Of a stretch of DNA of 64,000 nt, positions 18,591-28,321 are shown piece by piece. The DNA lies in contig NZ_LTBA01000006.1 in the NCBI RefSeq assembly GCF_001594005.1, forward strand, positions 1-64,000. Reading direction: 5' to 3'. The position numbers were made by a program, and so were the translations under genes. Origin of the DNA: Clostridium tepidiprofundi DSM 19306. Its GTDB lineage: Bacteria > Bacillota > Clostridia > Clostridiales > Clostridiaceae. How positions within the stretch are numbered: position 1 is the stretch's first letter; every line of letters begins with the position of its first letter. The notes under the pieces are model-generated. The model made no database searches and had not been told where the DNA came from. It saw nothing but the letters and a program-made list of their open reading frames with translations.

Positions 18591-20387
18591 TCACATTTTA
18601 AATTTTTTACACTTGTTGTATGTTTCCTCGTCTACCAAAGCTTCTATATAAGTACCTGTATTTTTGTATTCTTCAGCCAAAACCTTACCATTTCTATAAA
18701 TGTATGCTACATATTCCTGATGTGAGTACGGAATTATAAATTCTTTTTTACACAATTTTTCAGGAATAGACTTTGAAATCTTATATAATAGCAAATCCAA
18801 ATTCACATTCTTAGCTGCAGATATTTCAATACATTCATTTTCTGTTATGTTTTGTAACTCATGTCTTATTTCTGATAATTTGTCTTCTTCAATTTTATCT
18901 ATCTTGTTTAAAACTAAAATAATTTTCTTATCATCAGCACCTAACTGTTCTAAAACTTTGTTAACAACATTTAATTCTTCAAAAAAGCTATCAGATGATA
19001 CATCTATAACATGAAGAAGAACATCAGAATTAATAACTTCTTCAAGCGTTGATTTGAAAGCTTCCACTAAATCATGAGGTAATTTTCTAATAAATCCAAC
19101 AGTATCTGAAATGGTTATAATCCTATTATCTGGAAGCACAATCGCTCTAGTTGTCGTATCTAAAGTAGCAAAAAGCATATCAGCCTCAAATACCTTTTCC
19201 TTTATTGATGCTTCTTTGTATGTTGCAATATCACATAATTTATTCCTTAATGTAGATTTTCCTGCATTCGTATAGCCAACCAATGAAACCTGAGGAATAT
19301 TTCTTTTAATTCTCTTTTCTCTTTGAATGTTTCTATTCTTTTTATGCTTGTGTAATTCTTTTTTTATATCATTTATTCTTTCTCTAATATGTCTTTTATC
19401 AACTTCTAATTTTTTTTCTCCTGGTCCTCTCGTACCTATCCCAGCACCAGTCCTTGACAATACTGCTCCTAGTCCAATAAGCCTTGGCAACCTATATCTA
19501 AGTTGAGCTAATTCCACTTGCAGTTTTGCCTCTGAACTCTTAGCTCTTCTTGCGAATATTTCTAATATCAATGTTGTTCTATCAATAACCTTAACTCCTA
19601 TATTCTCTTCTAAATTTCTCACTTGAGACGCAGATAATTCATCATCAAAAATAACTACATTAGCATTTAATGTTTGAACCAACATCTGAATTTCAATCAT
19701 TTTACCTTTTCCAACAAAATACGCAGAATCAATATGGCTTCTTACTTGAAGAACTTTCTTTAAAGTTTGCACATTACACGCCTTTGCAAGTTCTTCTAAT
19801 TCATCTATGCTTTCTTCACTTTCTATTCCTACAAGTATAGCCCTTTCAGAATATTTCTCTTCAATGCAAACATTTTTTAAGCAATCTTCAACAACATTTA
19901 TTTTACCTAAAAAATCAAATTCCAATGTTTCTTCTATAGATAATGGTCCTATTTCTACGCTCTTTATAGTGTTATCTTCTATATTGCAAAATCCTAAATC
20001 TATAATATGACCACCATCATTATAATCAACTGCTATAGATGCAATGCAATCTAATTTCAATTTTATTAATGCAGAAATATCCATATTTGATAATTTAGGA
20101 TTTCCATTCAAATGAGTATGAATAATTCTAACACCAGAAAGCTTATTTTCACTATAGAAAATTCCCGATATTTCAACTGTGTTTGAATCACCAATGGATA
20201 CACTTACAATATTTCCTTTTCTATCTACTGCAATACTTATTTCTCTATTGATACTCTCTGAAATATCAACAATTATACTTGCTAACTCGTCTGTTAATAT
20301 AGATTCTCTAGGAATTTTGTATTCATATATATTTTCTAATTCATTTAATATTGTTTTCCTTATACCATCTGTGTTTCCATATATCAT
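18591..20387 (-). CDS. hflX: GTPase HflX with long N-terminal extension
   Basis: Ribosome-associated GTPase that, in studied species, splits or rescues stalled 70S ribosomes. The HflX domain spans about 180-598: VFDDELSASQVRNLE, the Gly-rich SRTGAGIGTRGPGEKKLE, Walker A VGYTNAGKSTL (about 370-380), DTVGFIRKLPHDLVEAF and NKID. The first 180 residues form an extra domain, as in a longer clostridial form; common HflX is about 420 residues. A GGAGATGA site precedes the ATG. The hpt gene starts divergently about 160 bases away. Confidence 0.93.
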   Translation of the reverse strand: MIYGNTDGIRKTILNELENIYEYKIPRESILTDELASIIVDISESINREISIAVDRKGNIVSVSIGDSNTVEISGIFYSENKLSGVRIIHTHLNGNPKLSNMDISALIKLKLDCIASIAVDYNDGGHIIDLGFCNIEDNTIKSVEIGPLSIEETLEFDFLGKINVVEDCLKNVCIEEKYSERAILVGIESEESIDELEELAKACNVQTLKKVLQVRSHIDSAYFVGKGKMIEIQMLVQTLNANVVIFDDELSASQVRNLEENIGVKVIDRTTLILEIFARRAKSSEAKLQVELAQLRYRLPRLIGLGAVLSRTGAGIGTRGPGEKKLEVDKRHIRERINDIKKELHKHKKNRNIQREKRIKRNIPQVSLVGYTNAGKSTLRNKLCDIATYKEASIKEKVFEADMLFATLDTTTRAIVLPDNRIITISDTVGFIRKLPHDLVEAFKSTLEEVINSDVLLHVIDVSSDSFFEELNVVNKVLEQLGADDKKIILVLNKIDKIEEDKLSEIRHELQNITENECIEISAAKNVNLDLLLYKISKSIPEKLCKKEFIIPYSHQEYVAYIYRNGKVLAEEYKNTGTYIEALVDEETYNKCKKFKM

Positions 20388-20550
20388 AAAATCATCTCCA
20401 TTATATATTATTAAGAATTATTGTCATGTCATACTTTATTTTATTAAGTTTATGACGTTTTTAAAAAAGAAGCTTGAATTTACAATGCTTATAAGTTATT
20501 ATAACAGTATAAATACAATAATGTAAATATAGCAGAAGGCGGGATTTAGA

Positions 20551-21078
20551 TTGGAAGAGAAAAAAAGAAACATATTAATAAGTGAAGAAAAAATCAGAGA
20601 AAGAATTGCTGAGTTAGGAAAAGAAATATCTAAAGATTATGAAGGCAAAAAACTCTATGTATTGTCTTTACTCAGAGGAAGTTTTATTTTTACTGCTGAC
20701 TTAGTTCGATTTATTAATGTTCCAACTAAAATTGGATTTATGACAACATCAAGCTATGGTCATTCTGAAACTTCATCTGGTAATGTTAAAGTTGTTAACG
20801 ATATTCCTGATGATATTGAAGGATATGACGTTCTAGTAGTTGATGATATAGTTGATAGTGGTATTACTATGGATTTTGTCATAAAACACGTCAAATCTTT
20901 AAAGGCTGCTTCAGTAAAATCATGCGTTCTTCTTGATAAACCTGAAAGAAGAAAAATTGATATTAAACCTGATTACTGTTGCTTTGAAATTCCAGATGTA
21001 TTTGTTGTTGGATACGGTTTAAATTATGGTGATTATTATAGAAATGTTCCATATGTTTTCAATTGGGAAACTGAATAG
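20551..21078 (+). CDS. hpt: Hypoxanthine phosphoribosyltransferase
   Basis: Purine salvage enzyme that makes IMP or GMP from hypoxanthine or guanine and PRPP. The PRPP-binding loop DVLVVDDIVDSGITMDFV is intact, as are SLLRGSFIFTADLVR near the N-terminus and VGYGLNYGDYYRNVPYV near the C-terminus. The 175-residue length is normal. Translation appears to begin at TTG behind AGGCGGGA. It is a single-gene transcript followed by a terminator. Confidence 0.95.
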   Translation: MEEKKRNILISEEKIRERIAELGKEISKDYEGKKLYVLSLLRGSFIFTADLVRFINVPTKIGFMTTSSYGHSETSSGNVKVVNDIPDDIEGYDVLVVDDIVDSGITMDFVIKHVKSLKAASVKSCVLLDKPERRKIDIKPDYCCFEIPDVFVVGYGLNYGDYYRNVPYVFNWETE

Positions 21079-21080
21079 TA

Positions 21081-21133
21081 AAATAGGCTGTTGTATTAAC
21101 GGATACTAAACTCCGCTAGCAACAGCCTATTTT
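21081..21133 (+). terminator. Intrinsic terminator after hpt
   Basis: Stem AAATAGGCTGTTG (21081-21093) pairs with CAACAGCCTATTTT (21120-21133). The loop resembles that of the terminator after the amylase at 49404-49452 (GCTAACAGATCTAAAGTCC type), so this looks like a dispersed terminator-like element. Confidence 0.8.
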
Positions 21134-21212
21134 ATAAATTTATAATATGCTAAAAATCTAAATTACGAATTGAAGTTTTAATAAATTTTGATTTAGCAAA
21201 AATATTATATAC

Positions 21213-21884
21213 TTAATCCGAGAAATTTTTTAACCTAAATCCAGCATCATTAAGATCCATCTGAATTGCCGTTTTAGGAATCTTTCCAACTATAATTGTT
21301 TCAGCAATAGGAATTTCATTACTCACTTCGACATCACTACTTTTAAGAGGTATAATTATTCTTATCTTTGTTTTCATATTTATATAAATCTTATGTCTAG
21401 TTTGATTTATACCCGCACTTTCAAATTCAGAAGAATATCTTGTCTCTATAAATCCTATAGGCTGCATTTTTATCTTTATGCTTGGTCCAAAATACGATAA
21501 TACATTGTTTCTCGTAATATACCCAATAGGAAGTTGAATCCCTACATTTCCCAAATCACTTAATGCTTTTTGAGCTTTAATCGCAACATCACATGCTATT
21601 TTATTCAATCTCAATGTATCAGCTTTTAATAGAACAATATTTCCATTTTTATCCTTGTCAATTTTAATAACATCATTATAGTTGAACTGCTTCATAAATT
21701 CATCAATTATAGTTTTATTCATTATTTCAATTGCTTTTGCCCTCATTTCCGCTTCAGAAACAGCTATTACAGTCGGCATTACAGTTTTATCGAATTCATA
21801 TATAAAAATGGCAAATATGGATATAATTATAATAAAACTGAATATAATCTTATATTTTATTCTTATTGTATATCCCTTCTTCAT
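21213..21884 (-). CDS. yunB: Sporulation protein YunB
   Basis: Member of the YunB family, mother-cell sporulation proteins of unclear function. A single N-terminal membrane segment (YKIIFSFIIIISIFAIFIY) is followed by AEMRAKAIEIMNKTIIDEFM and an extracytoplasmic domain ending with SNEIPIAETIIVGKIPKTA. The 223-residue length fits. It is divergent from the penicillin-binding protein gene. Confidence 0.88.
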   Translation of the reverse strand: MKKGYTIRIKYKIIFSFIIIISIFAIFIYEFDKTVMPTVIAVSEAEMRAKAIEIMNKTIIDEFMKQFNYNDVIKIDKDKNGNIVLLKADTLRLNKIACDVAIKAQKALSDLGNVGIQLPIGYITRNNVLSYFGPSIKIKMQPIGFIETRYSSEFESAGINQTRHKIYINMKTKIRIIIPLKSSDVEVSNEIPIAETIIVGKIPKTAIQMDLNDAGFRLKNFSD

Positions 21885-21921
21885 ATTTAGTACTATAGAA
21901 TATTATATGTATACATATATT

Positions 21922-21950
21922 TTGTTATTAATAAATTATTGTGATATAAT
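21922..21950 (+). promoter_or_regulatory. Candidate sigma-A promoter of the PBP gene
   Basis: TTGTTA (21922-21927), a 17-base spacer and TATAAT (21945-21950) lie 43 bases before the PBP start codon. Confidence 0.5.
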
Positions 21951-21992
21951 ATGTTAGGTTAAGATTTGAAGTTTGTCTTAAGGAGGATTCTT

Positions 21993-24551
21993 ATGCACGA
22001 TAAAAACAATAAAAAGAATATAAAGAAAAAAAGCACTACACGTAAAATCATAAAAGCTATTTTCATTACATTATTAGTTGTTATTCTGATTTCTGGAGCA
22101 GTATTAGGAGCAATAACATATGGTATGATTAAAACAGCTCCTAAATTGGATGTAAATCAAATATTATCATTGAACTCACCTACAACACTATATGATGATA
22201 AAGGAAATCTAATAGACGAGTATAAAACAATTGAACGTAGAATTCCCGTATCTATAAAAGATGTGCCTAAAAATCTTCAAAATGCTTTTATTGCTATTGA
22301 AGATGAAAGATTTAGAAAACATCCTGGCGTAGATTTTAAAAGACTTGTTGGATCAACGTTTTATAATATCAAAAACATCATAACAAAATCTGGTAGTCTA
22401 CAGGGGGCTTCTACAATTACTCAACAACTTATAAAACAAAAAATGTTTCTACAAGATTCTTTAAAGCACAGATTAAGTATTCAAAGAAAAGTTCAGGAAA
22501 TGTATTTAGCAATCAAATTAGAAAAAGTTCTTTCAAAGGATCAAATATTAGAATCATATATGAATACAATTCTGCTTGGTGGTAACGCCTACGGTATTGA
22601 GGCAGCTGCTCACCAATACTTTGATAAAGATGTTAATAAATTAAATTTGAAAGAATGTGCTTTTTTAGCTAGTACTGCTCAAAATCCGTCGGTATCTTAC
22701 GCAGTAGCAAGAAAAGCCTTTACAAATAAAAAGCCTTTAGACTCTCCTAGAACAAAAGCTGTTCTTTCAAATATGTTGAAAAATAATTTTATATCTAAAG
22801 AAGAATATGATAAAGCAATAAATACACCTTTAGTATTTTCATTTAATACTAAAAATCAAAACAAAATGGCTTATGAATGGTTTTCTAGACCTGTAATAGC
22901 ACAAGTAAAAAAAGATTTAAAAGCTAAATATAAAAATAAATATACTGAAAGGGATATAAATAACCTATTGGCATTTGGAGGATTAAAGATATATACTACA
23001 ATGAATACTGAGCTTCAAAATGCAGTTCAAAAAATACTTGATGATAGAACTGAACCAACTAAAGAAAAAGCATCTGATTATTTATTCCCAAGATACAATA
23101 ATTTAAAACCAGTTCAACCAAAATTGCAAGCTTCAACTGTAATTATGGACTACCATACTGGAGAAGTAAAGGTTATAATTGGAGGACGTGGAGAGCAAGG
23201 TCCTATGTCATATAATAGAGCAGCTTCTGATAAATTTCTGCGTTCACCAGGTTCATGTATTAAACCATTAACTGTATATTCTCCTGCAATAGACACTAAA
23301 ATTTTTACAGCTGCAACAGTAATTGAAGATTCACCCATTCCTCCAGAAATAGGTAAAAAATATGTTGCTCCTGGTCAAAAACCTTATGATCCTAGAAATT
23401 GCCCTATGCCATGCCGAGGATATGTAACTTTAAGAGAAGGTTTACGTCGTTCTATTAATAAGGTTGCTGTAAAAATAGAAGATAAAATAGGACTTACTAC
23501 AGGTGTATCATATGGCAGAAAATACGGACTCCAAATTGATGAAACAGACGAACATAGTATGGCTGCAATAGCTTTGGGTCAATTAGATGGTGGAAGTATC
23601 CGTGGAACAAACCCTTTAACTTTAGCAACAGCTTATGGTACTTTCGGTAATAACGGTATGATGGCTAAGCCAAGGCTTTACACAAAAGTACTGGATAGAA
23701 ATGGAAATGTTATTTTAGAAACTAAATACGAAGTAAAACAAGTAATTTCTCCTCAGGCTGCATACATAATGTATGACTTACTAAAAGGTCCTGTAAGCAG
23801 TGAGCCAGGTGCAACTGGTCGAAATGCTAGATTCAAAGGTATGAGCGTTAGAGGTAAAACAGGTACCGCAAGTGACATGAAAAATTTATGGTTTACAGGT
23901 TTAACTCCTTACTATTCAGCTTCAGTATGGGTTGGTAATGATGACTATTCAAAAATAAAAGGTGCATTTTCAAGTAATAGTGTAGCTAGAATCTGGAGAG
24001 AAATAATGAAAGTAGCTCACAAAGGATTAAAAGATAAAGAAATCGAAGAACCAGCTGGAATTGTTAGAATTAAAGTTTGCAAGGATTCTGGTACACTTCC
24101 AAGACAAATATCATATGAAGATCCTAGAGGAAATAGAGTATATACTGAACTATTTATTGAAGGTACTGAACCTCATACATTTGATGATGTTCATGTAAAA
24201 GCAAAAGTTGTAAAAAAAGTTGACAAAAACGGACATGTAAAATACGTATTAGCAACCGAATATAGTGATCCTACTAAAATTGAAGAAAGAGTATTTATCA
24301 AAAGAGACTATACTCCTAAAGCTTACTTGGTTGATCAAAAGTATGTTCTACCAACTGAATATGATGATGCTACCCCAATAGACGATATTAAGGACAAAGA
24401 TAATAAACTCGTAAATGATTTTTTCGATTATCTGTTCAATTCAGATTTAGATAAGAACAAAAAAAATAATACTAAAGATCATATAAAAGATTCTAAAACA
24501 GAAAACAAAAATACAAAAAAAGAAAAATTTGATACTACAAATAATGATTGA
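21993..24551 (+). CDS. Class A penicillin-binding protein (PBP1A type)
   Basis: Bifunctional peptidoglycan glycosyltransferase and transpeptidase anchored in the membrane. A basic N-terminus and one membrane helix (IKAIFITLLVVILISGAVLG) are followed by the GT51 domain (AFIAIEDERFRKHPGVDFKR; QGASTITQQLIKQKM). The transpeptidase domain has SPGSCIKPL (SxxK), RRSINKVAV (SxN) and RGKTGTASD (KTG). The C-terminal tail is Lys/Asn-rich. The ATG at 21993 lies six bases after AAGGAGG; a longer frame begins at 21966 without a site. The position next to yunB and spoVA is compatible with cell-wall roles in growth or sporulation. Confidence 0.93.
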   Translation: MHDKNNKKNIKKKSTTRKIIKAIFITLLVVILISGAVLGAITYGMIKTAPKLDVNQILSLNSPTTLYDDKGNLIDEYKTIERRIPVSIKDVPKNLQNAFIAIEDERFRKHPGVDFKRLVGSTFYNIKNIITKSGSLQGASTITQQLIKQKMFLQDSLKHRLSIQRKVQEMYLAIKLEKVLSKDQILESYMNTILLGGNAYGIEAAAHQYFDKDVNKLNLKECAFLASTAQNPSVSYAVARKAFTNKKPLDSPRTKAVLSNMLKNNFISKEEYDKAINTPLVFSFNTKNQNKMAYEWFSRPVIAQVKKDLKAKYKNKYTERDINNLLAFGGLKIYTTMNTELQNAVQKILDDRTEPTKEKASDYLFPRYNNLKPVQPKLQASTVIMDYHTGEVKVIIGGRGEQGPMSYNRAASDKFLRSPGSCIKPLTVYSPAIDTKIFTAATVIEDSPIPPEIGKKYVAPGQKPYDPRNCPMPCRGYVTLREGLRRSINKVAVKIEDKIGLTTGVSYGRKYGLQIDETDEHSMAAIALGQLDGGSIRGTNPLTLATAYGTFGNNGMMAKPRLYTKVLDRNGNVILETKYEVKQVISPQAAYIMYDLLKGPVSSEPGATGRNARFKGMSVRGKTGTASDMKNLWFTGLTPYYSASVWVGNDDYSKIKGAFSSNSVARIWREIMKVAHKGLKDKEIEEPAGIVRIKVCKDSGTLPRQISYEDPRGNRVYTELFIEGTEPHTFDDVHVKAKVVKKVDKNGHVKYVLATEYSDPTKIEERVFIKRDYTPKAYLVDQKYVLPTEYDDATPIDDIKDKDNKLVNDFFDYLFNSDLDKNKKNNTKDHIKDSKTENKNTKKEKFDTTNND

Positions 24552-24555
24552 TGTA

Positions 24556-24592
24556 TATAAAATGCTGTGGAAAATACCCACAGCATTTTATA
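24556..24592. terminator. Bidirectional terminator between PBP and spoVAE
   Basis: A perfect 15-bp stem: TATAAAATGCTGTGG (24556-24570) pairs with CCACAGCATTTTATA (24578-24592), with AT-rich flanks on both sides. It separates the converging PBP and spoVA transcripts. Confidence 0.8.
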
Positions 24593-24594
24593 TA

Positions 24595-24954
24595 CTATTC
24601 CTTTGTTTTTGGATTAAAAATCAAGGCCATGCTATAGCCAAATACTATTGCAGCAGTAATACCTCCAGCCGCTCCTTTTATACCTCCAGTAAATGCTCCT
24701 ATCAGTCCTAGCTCATCAACTTCCTTCTTTACACTAACAGCTAGTGTGTTCCCAAATCCAGGCAATGGTATTGTTGCACCTGCCTTACCAATATCTATTA
24801 ATTTGTCATATAAACCAAATGCGCCTAATATAACACCAATTGTAACAAAACTGACGAGTATTCTCGCAGGTGTTAGCGTTGTCTTATCCATTAATATTTG
24901 AGCAATAACACAAATCATACCCCCTATTATAAATGCCGATAAATAATCCATCAT
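24595..24954 (-). CDS. spoVAE: Stage V sporulation protein AE
   Basis: Small membrane protein of the SpoVA channel that moves dipicolinic acid into and out of the spore. The 119 residues have several hydrophobic segments, including AFIIGGMICVIAQILMDKT and the typical GAGATIPLPGFGNTLA-like KAGATIPLPGFGNTLAVSV. It is the last gene of spoVAC-spoVAD-spoVAE; its start overlaps the spoVAD stop (24951-24954). Confidence 0.92.
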   Translation of the reverse strand: MMDYLSAFIIGGMICVIAQILMDKTTLTPARILVSFVTIGVILGAFGLYDKLIDIGKAGATIPLPGFGNTLAVSVKKEVDELGLIGAFTGGIKGAAGGITAAIVFGYSMALIFNPKTKE

Positions 24955-25973
24955 CTACTCTGACCTCCAAACTCTATAGAAACTGCATGTGCTATTCCTG
25001 GAATAGTTTCACCCTGTTGATACGATGTAGTGCTCATGAGAGCACCAGTTGAAACCAAAAGTACTCTTTTGAATTTACCCTTAAGCATATTCTTATAAAT
25101 ATATCCACTCGTTACTACAGCCGAGCATCCACATCCACTTCCACCACAATTCACATTTTGTTTTTTTAAGTCATATATTTCTACACCACAATCAATATAT
25201 CTGTTCTTAATATCATAATTATATTCTAATAATAGCTTTTCAGTAATTTCTTTACCATGTTTGCCTAAATCGCCAGTAGCAATTATATCATAATCACTTG
25301 GCTTACGCCCCGTATCTTGAAGGTGCTGCTTAATAGTATCAACTGCTGCTGGTGCCATCGCTGCTCCCATATTATTTGGATCTGATTCACCATAATCTTT
25401 AACTTTTCCTGTTGTAACATAAGATATGTATGGGAAATTTCCATTTCTCCCTAGAAGCATTGCACCAGCTCCTGTTACAGTCCACTGCGATGTGGGAGAT
25501 CTTTGACTTCCCATTTCAAGTGGTGTTCTAAACTGTCTCTCGGCTGTTGAAAAATGTGAAGAAGTAGCCGCCAAAGCATAATTGGCAAAATCTCCAGCTA
25601 TAATCATAGCAGCTAACCCTAATGATAATGCCATTGTAGAACAAGCACCATAAACTCCAATATATGGTATACTCAATGATCTAACTGCAAAATTTGAAGC
25701 AGTCAGCTGATTTAATAAATCTCCTGCTATAAGATAATTTATATCATCTTCCTTTAAATTGGCTTTCTTTATGCATTCATTTATAGCTCTATTAGCTATA
25801 CTGCTCTCAGCTTTCTCATAACTTTTTTGTCCATCTGTATCATCTTGTAAAATTATATCAAAATAATCTTTTAATGGTCCTTCACCTTCCTTAGGTCCAA
25901 CTACACTCATTGTTGAAATTATTTTAGGCTTATTTTCTGTGCAAATAGTTTGCTTTCCAACTCTTTTAATCAT
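24951..25973 (-). CDS. spoVAD: Stage V sporulation protein AD
   Basis: Soluble thiolase-fold subunit of the SpoVA complex that binds dipicolinic acid in other species. Conserved segments seen are MSVVGPKEGEGPLKDYFD, GVYGACSTMALSLGLAAM, SSHFSTAERQFRTPLEMG and the end GIAHAVSIEFG. The 340-residue length is normal. I prefer the ATG at 25973 (MIKRVGKQT) over that at 25985. Confidence 0.95.
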   Translation of the reverse strand: MIKRVGKQTICTENKPKIISTMSVVGPKEGEGPLKDYFDIILQDDTDGQKSYEKAESSIANRAINECIKKANLKEDDINYLIAGDLLNQLTASNFAVRSLSIPYIGVYGACSTMALSLGLAAMIIAGDFANYALAATSSHFSTAERQFRTPLEMGSQRSPTSQWTVTGAGAMLLGRNGNFPYISYVTTGKVKDYGESDPNNMGAAMAPAAVDTIKQHLQDTGRKPSDYDIIATGDLGKHGKEITEKLLLEYNYDIKNRYIDCGVEIYDLKKQNVNCGGSGCGCSAVVTSGYIYKNMLKGKFKRVLLVSTGALMSTTSYQQGETIPGIAHAVSIEFGGQSR

Positions 25974-26012
25974 AAACTCACACATCCTTGCTAATTTACT
26001 TTACAACTAACC

Positions 26013-26462
26013 TTAAGAAATAAAATAGTAAACTATCCCAACAATAACGGAAGAAGTTACTCCATAAACTAATACAGGTCCAGCAATTATAAACATTTTC
26101 GCTGCAACTCCAAAAACAAAACCTTCTTTTTTGAATTCCATAGCCGGTGAAACAATAGAATTTGCAAAACCAGTTATTGGTACAACAGTTCCTGCACCTG
26201 CATATTCTGCTATCTTGTCATATATACCTATTCCTGTTAGAAACGCGCCAATGAAAACCATAGTAATTGATACGTAAGCTCCTAACAAATCATTTGGTAC
26301 TCCTAGTTTACAATATAGATTATTAAACATTTGACCTATATCACATATGATTCCACCAACAATAAAAGCTCTTACACAGTGTATTAATAATTGTGGTTTA
26401 GGTTTATCATTTTCTGTCAATCTCTTAAATTCTTTTTTTAACTTATTCTCATTAATATTCAA
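26013..26462 (-). CDS. spoVAC: Stage V sporulation protein AC
   Basis: Membrane subunit of the SpoVA channel; in B. subtilis it behaves as a mechanosensitive component in germination. The 149 residues show hydrophobic segments (CVRAFIVGGIICDIGQMF; ITMVFIGAFLTGIGIYDKI) and the motif GAGTVVPITGFANSIVSPA. It is first in the spoVA operon, about 100 bases after the sigF terminator, so it probably has its own forespore promoter, which I could not pin down. Confidence 0.93.
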   Translation of the reverse strand: MNINENKLKKEFKRLTENDKPKPQLLIHCVRAFIVGGIICDIGQMFNNLYCKLGVPNDLLGAYVSITMVFIGAFLTGIGIYDKIAEYAGAGTVVPITGFANSIVSPAMEFKKEGFVFGVAAKMFIIAGPVLVYGVTSSVIVGIVYYFIS

Positions 26463-26542
26463 TTTTTTATTTCCTCCATAGTACTTTAACTTTATTTATT
26501 CTCCTTGTAGTATTTTCTGCAAAAAAAAAATTTTTAAACACA

Positions 26543-26569
26543 TAAAAAAAGGATACATTCAGTATCCTA
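26543..26569 (-). terminator. Terminator overlapping the end of sigF
   Basis: On the minus strand AGGATAC-TGAAT-GTATCCT is followed by TTTTTTT. The stem begins at the sigF stop codon. Confidence 0.75.
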
Positions 26570-27322
26570 TCCACTTAACATATCCCTCATCTCTTTTAAA
26601 ACTTTCTTTTCTATCCTAGAAACTTGTACTTGGCTTATACCTAAAAAATCTGCTACCTGAACCTGAGTCTTGTCTTTAAAATACCTTAAAATTATTATCT
26701 GCCTTGATCTTAAATCTAAATCTTTCAGTATTTCTTTTAATGCTATTTTATCAGTCATATCTTCATCTGTATCAGCATTATTGCTTATCTTATCAATTAG
26801 TAATACAGGAGAACCGTCATCTTGATGAATTGTATCATATAAATACTGTGGACCAAGTGCTGCTTCTAAAGCAAGTACTATATCCTCTTTATCTATTTTT
26901 GAGTATTTAGATAATTCTTCAATTGTAGGCTCCCTCCCAAATTTATTTCTTAAATCTTCTTTCATATAATATAACTTTTTTGCAGTATTTTTAACGCTTC
27001 TACTAACTTTTATAATACCATCATCTCTTATAAAACGCCTAATTTCACCCATAATCATTGGAACCGCATAAGTTGAAAACTTAACATTAAACTTTGGGTC
27101 AAAATTATTAACCGCTTTTACAAGTCCAATACACCCTATTTGAAAAAGATCCTCATATTCGTATCCTCTATTTAAAAATTTTTTACAAATAGACGTAACT
27201 AAAGGCAAATTTTTTTCTGTAATTTTATTAAGAGCATCTTTATCTCCATTTTTCGCCATATTAATAAGTTCTAAGTTATCCTCATATTTAATACTACATT
27301 TTTGTTCTGAATTTTTCTCCAT
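26567..27322 (-). CDS. sigF: RNA polymerase sporulation sigma factor SigF
   Basis: Forespore-specific sigma factor, held inactive by SpoIIAB until septation. Region 2 is seen in NLPLVTSICKKFLNRGYEYE and EDLFQIGCIGLVKAVNNFDP. The segment FSTYAVPMIMGEIRRFIRDD and the region 4 helix-turn-helix TQVQVADFLGISQVQVSRIE are intact. At 251 residues the length is normal. It is the third gene of the spoIIA operon and ends in a terminator. Confidence 0.97.
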   Translation of the reverse strand: MEKNSEQKCSIKYEDNLELINMAKNGDKDALNKITEKNLPLVTSICKKFLNRGYEYEDLFQIGCIGLVKAVNNFDPKFNVKFSTYAVPMIMGEIRRFIRDDGIIKVSRSVKNTAKKLYYMKEDLRNKFGREPTIEELSKYSKIDKEDIVLALEAALGPQYLYDTIHQDDGSPVLLIDKISNNADTDEDMTDKIALKEILKDLDLRSRQIIILRYFKDKTQVQVADFLGISQVQVSRIEKKVLKEMRDMLSG

Positions 27323-27337
27323 AATTACTCACCCAAC

Positions 27338-27760
27338 TCACTGTCCTATAGTTTTTATTAAAGTAACAGTAGTTCCACTTCCACTCTCAGACTCAACCTC
27401 AACATCATCCATAAACGTTTCCATTACAGTAAATCCCATACCTGACCTTTCTAAATCTGGTCTTGAAGTATATAATGGCTGCATTGCTAATTCAACATTT
27501 TCTATTCCTTTTCCTTTATCTGATATAACAATTTTTATCTGATTTTTATTAATCTCTGCTTCTATTTTAACGATTCCTTTATTATTGCTATATCCATGAA
27601 TAATAGCATTTGTAACAGCTTCTGATACTGCTGTTTTAATATCTGAAATTTCTTCTAATGTAGGATCTAATTGTGTGGCAAAAGCCGCAACAGCTACTCT
27701 CGCAAAACTCTCATTTTCCGATACGCTTAAAAATTCTAATTTCATCATGTTCTGATACAT
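27338..27760 (-). CDS. spoIIAB: Anti-sigma F factor SpoIIAB
   Basis: Serine kinase of the GHKL fold that binds SigF and phosphorylates SpoIIAA. The N box [20 protein letters not shown], the G1 box [13 protein letters not shown] and the G2 box [19 protein letters not shown] are all present. The start is set at the ATG at 27760 because GGGGGGAT lies just before it and the resulting 140 residues match the family; a longer frame begins at 27844 within spoIIAA. Confidence 0.96.
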   Translation of the reverse strand: MYQNMMKLEFLSVSENESFARVAVAAFATQLDPTLEEISDIKTAVSEAVTNAIIHGYSNNKGIVKIEAEINKNQIKIVISDKGKGIENVELAMQPLYTSRPDLERSGMGFTVMETFMDDVEVESESGSGTTVTLIKTIGQ

Positions 27761-27773
27761 GCCTATCCCCCCA

Positions 27774-28109
27774 CTAAATATTGTTAACTGCTTGTTCAAA
27801 ACTGTTATAAGAACTAATAATTTTATACATACCTGATAATTCAAATACCCTATTCACAGTTCCCCTTACATTTACAACACACACCTTACCTCCATCTGAA
27901 GAAAGTTTCTTGTATCTTCCTATTACAACACCTATACCCGAACTATCCATAAATGTTACTCCAGAAAAATCCATTATTAACTTCTTTATTTTTTCCCTTT
28001 CTAACCTGTCATCTATTCTGTTTCTGACCTCCTGTGCACTATGATGATCTAGTTCACCATTTAAATGTACAATAAGCTTATCATCTATCTTTTCAAAATC
28101 TAAGTACAT
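27774..28109 (-). CDS. spoIIAA: Anti-sigma F factor antagonist SpoIIAA
   Basis: STAS-domain protein that, when dephosphorylated, releases SigF from SpoIIAB. The phosphoserine site is in [20 protein letters not shown], and the N-terminal [15 protein letters not shown] is typical. The ATG at 28109 gives 111 residues, the usual length; AAGGGGG lies upstream. First gene of spoIIAA-spoIIAB-sigF, behind a sigma-H-like promoter. Confidence 0.96.
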   Translation of the reverse strand: MYLDFEKIDDKLIVHLNGELDHHSAQEVRNRIDDRLEREKIKKLIMDFSGVTFMDSSGIGVVIGRYKKLSSDGGKVCVVNVRGTVNRVFELSGMYKIISSYNSFEQAVNNI

Positions 28110-28189
28110 ATCGTTATGCCCCCTTATAACAATTATTTTCAGGATATAAGTGCAACAATCACATGTATATATTTTCATTACTATATAAT

Positions 28190-28218
28190 CTATTCTATGC
28201 ATTCTAAGTTTTTCCTTC
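28190..28218 (-). promoter_or_regulatory. Sigma-H promoter of the spoIIA operon
   Basis: On the minus strand GAAGGAAAA, an 11-base spacer and ATAGAATAG match the sigma-H consensus RnAGGAwww-N11-12-RnnGAATww. It lies about 80 bases before the spoIIAA start codon. The B. subtilis spoIIA operon is known to be sigma-H driven. Confidence 0.7.
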
Positions 28219-28321
28219 TTAAATAAGCATACTTATTTGTATATTATCCAACTTTTATAATATTAAACATAATTATTGCAAAAATTTTATCAGCATTAAT
28301 ACATACAATTTTCAGTTTCTA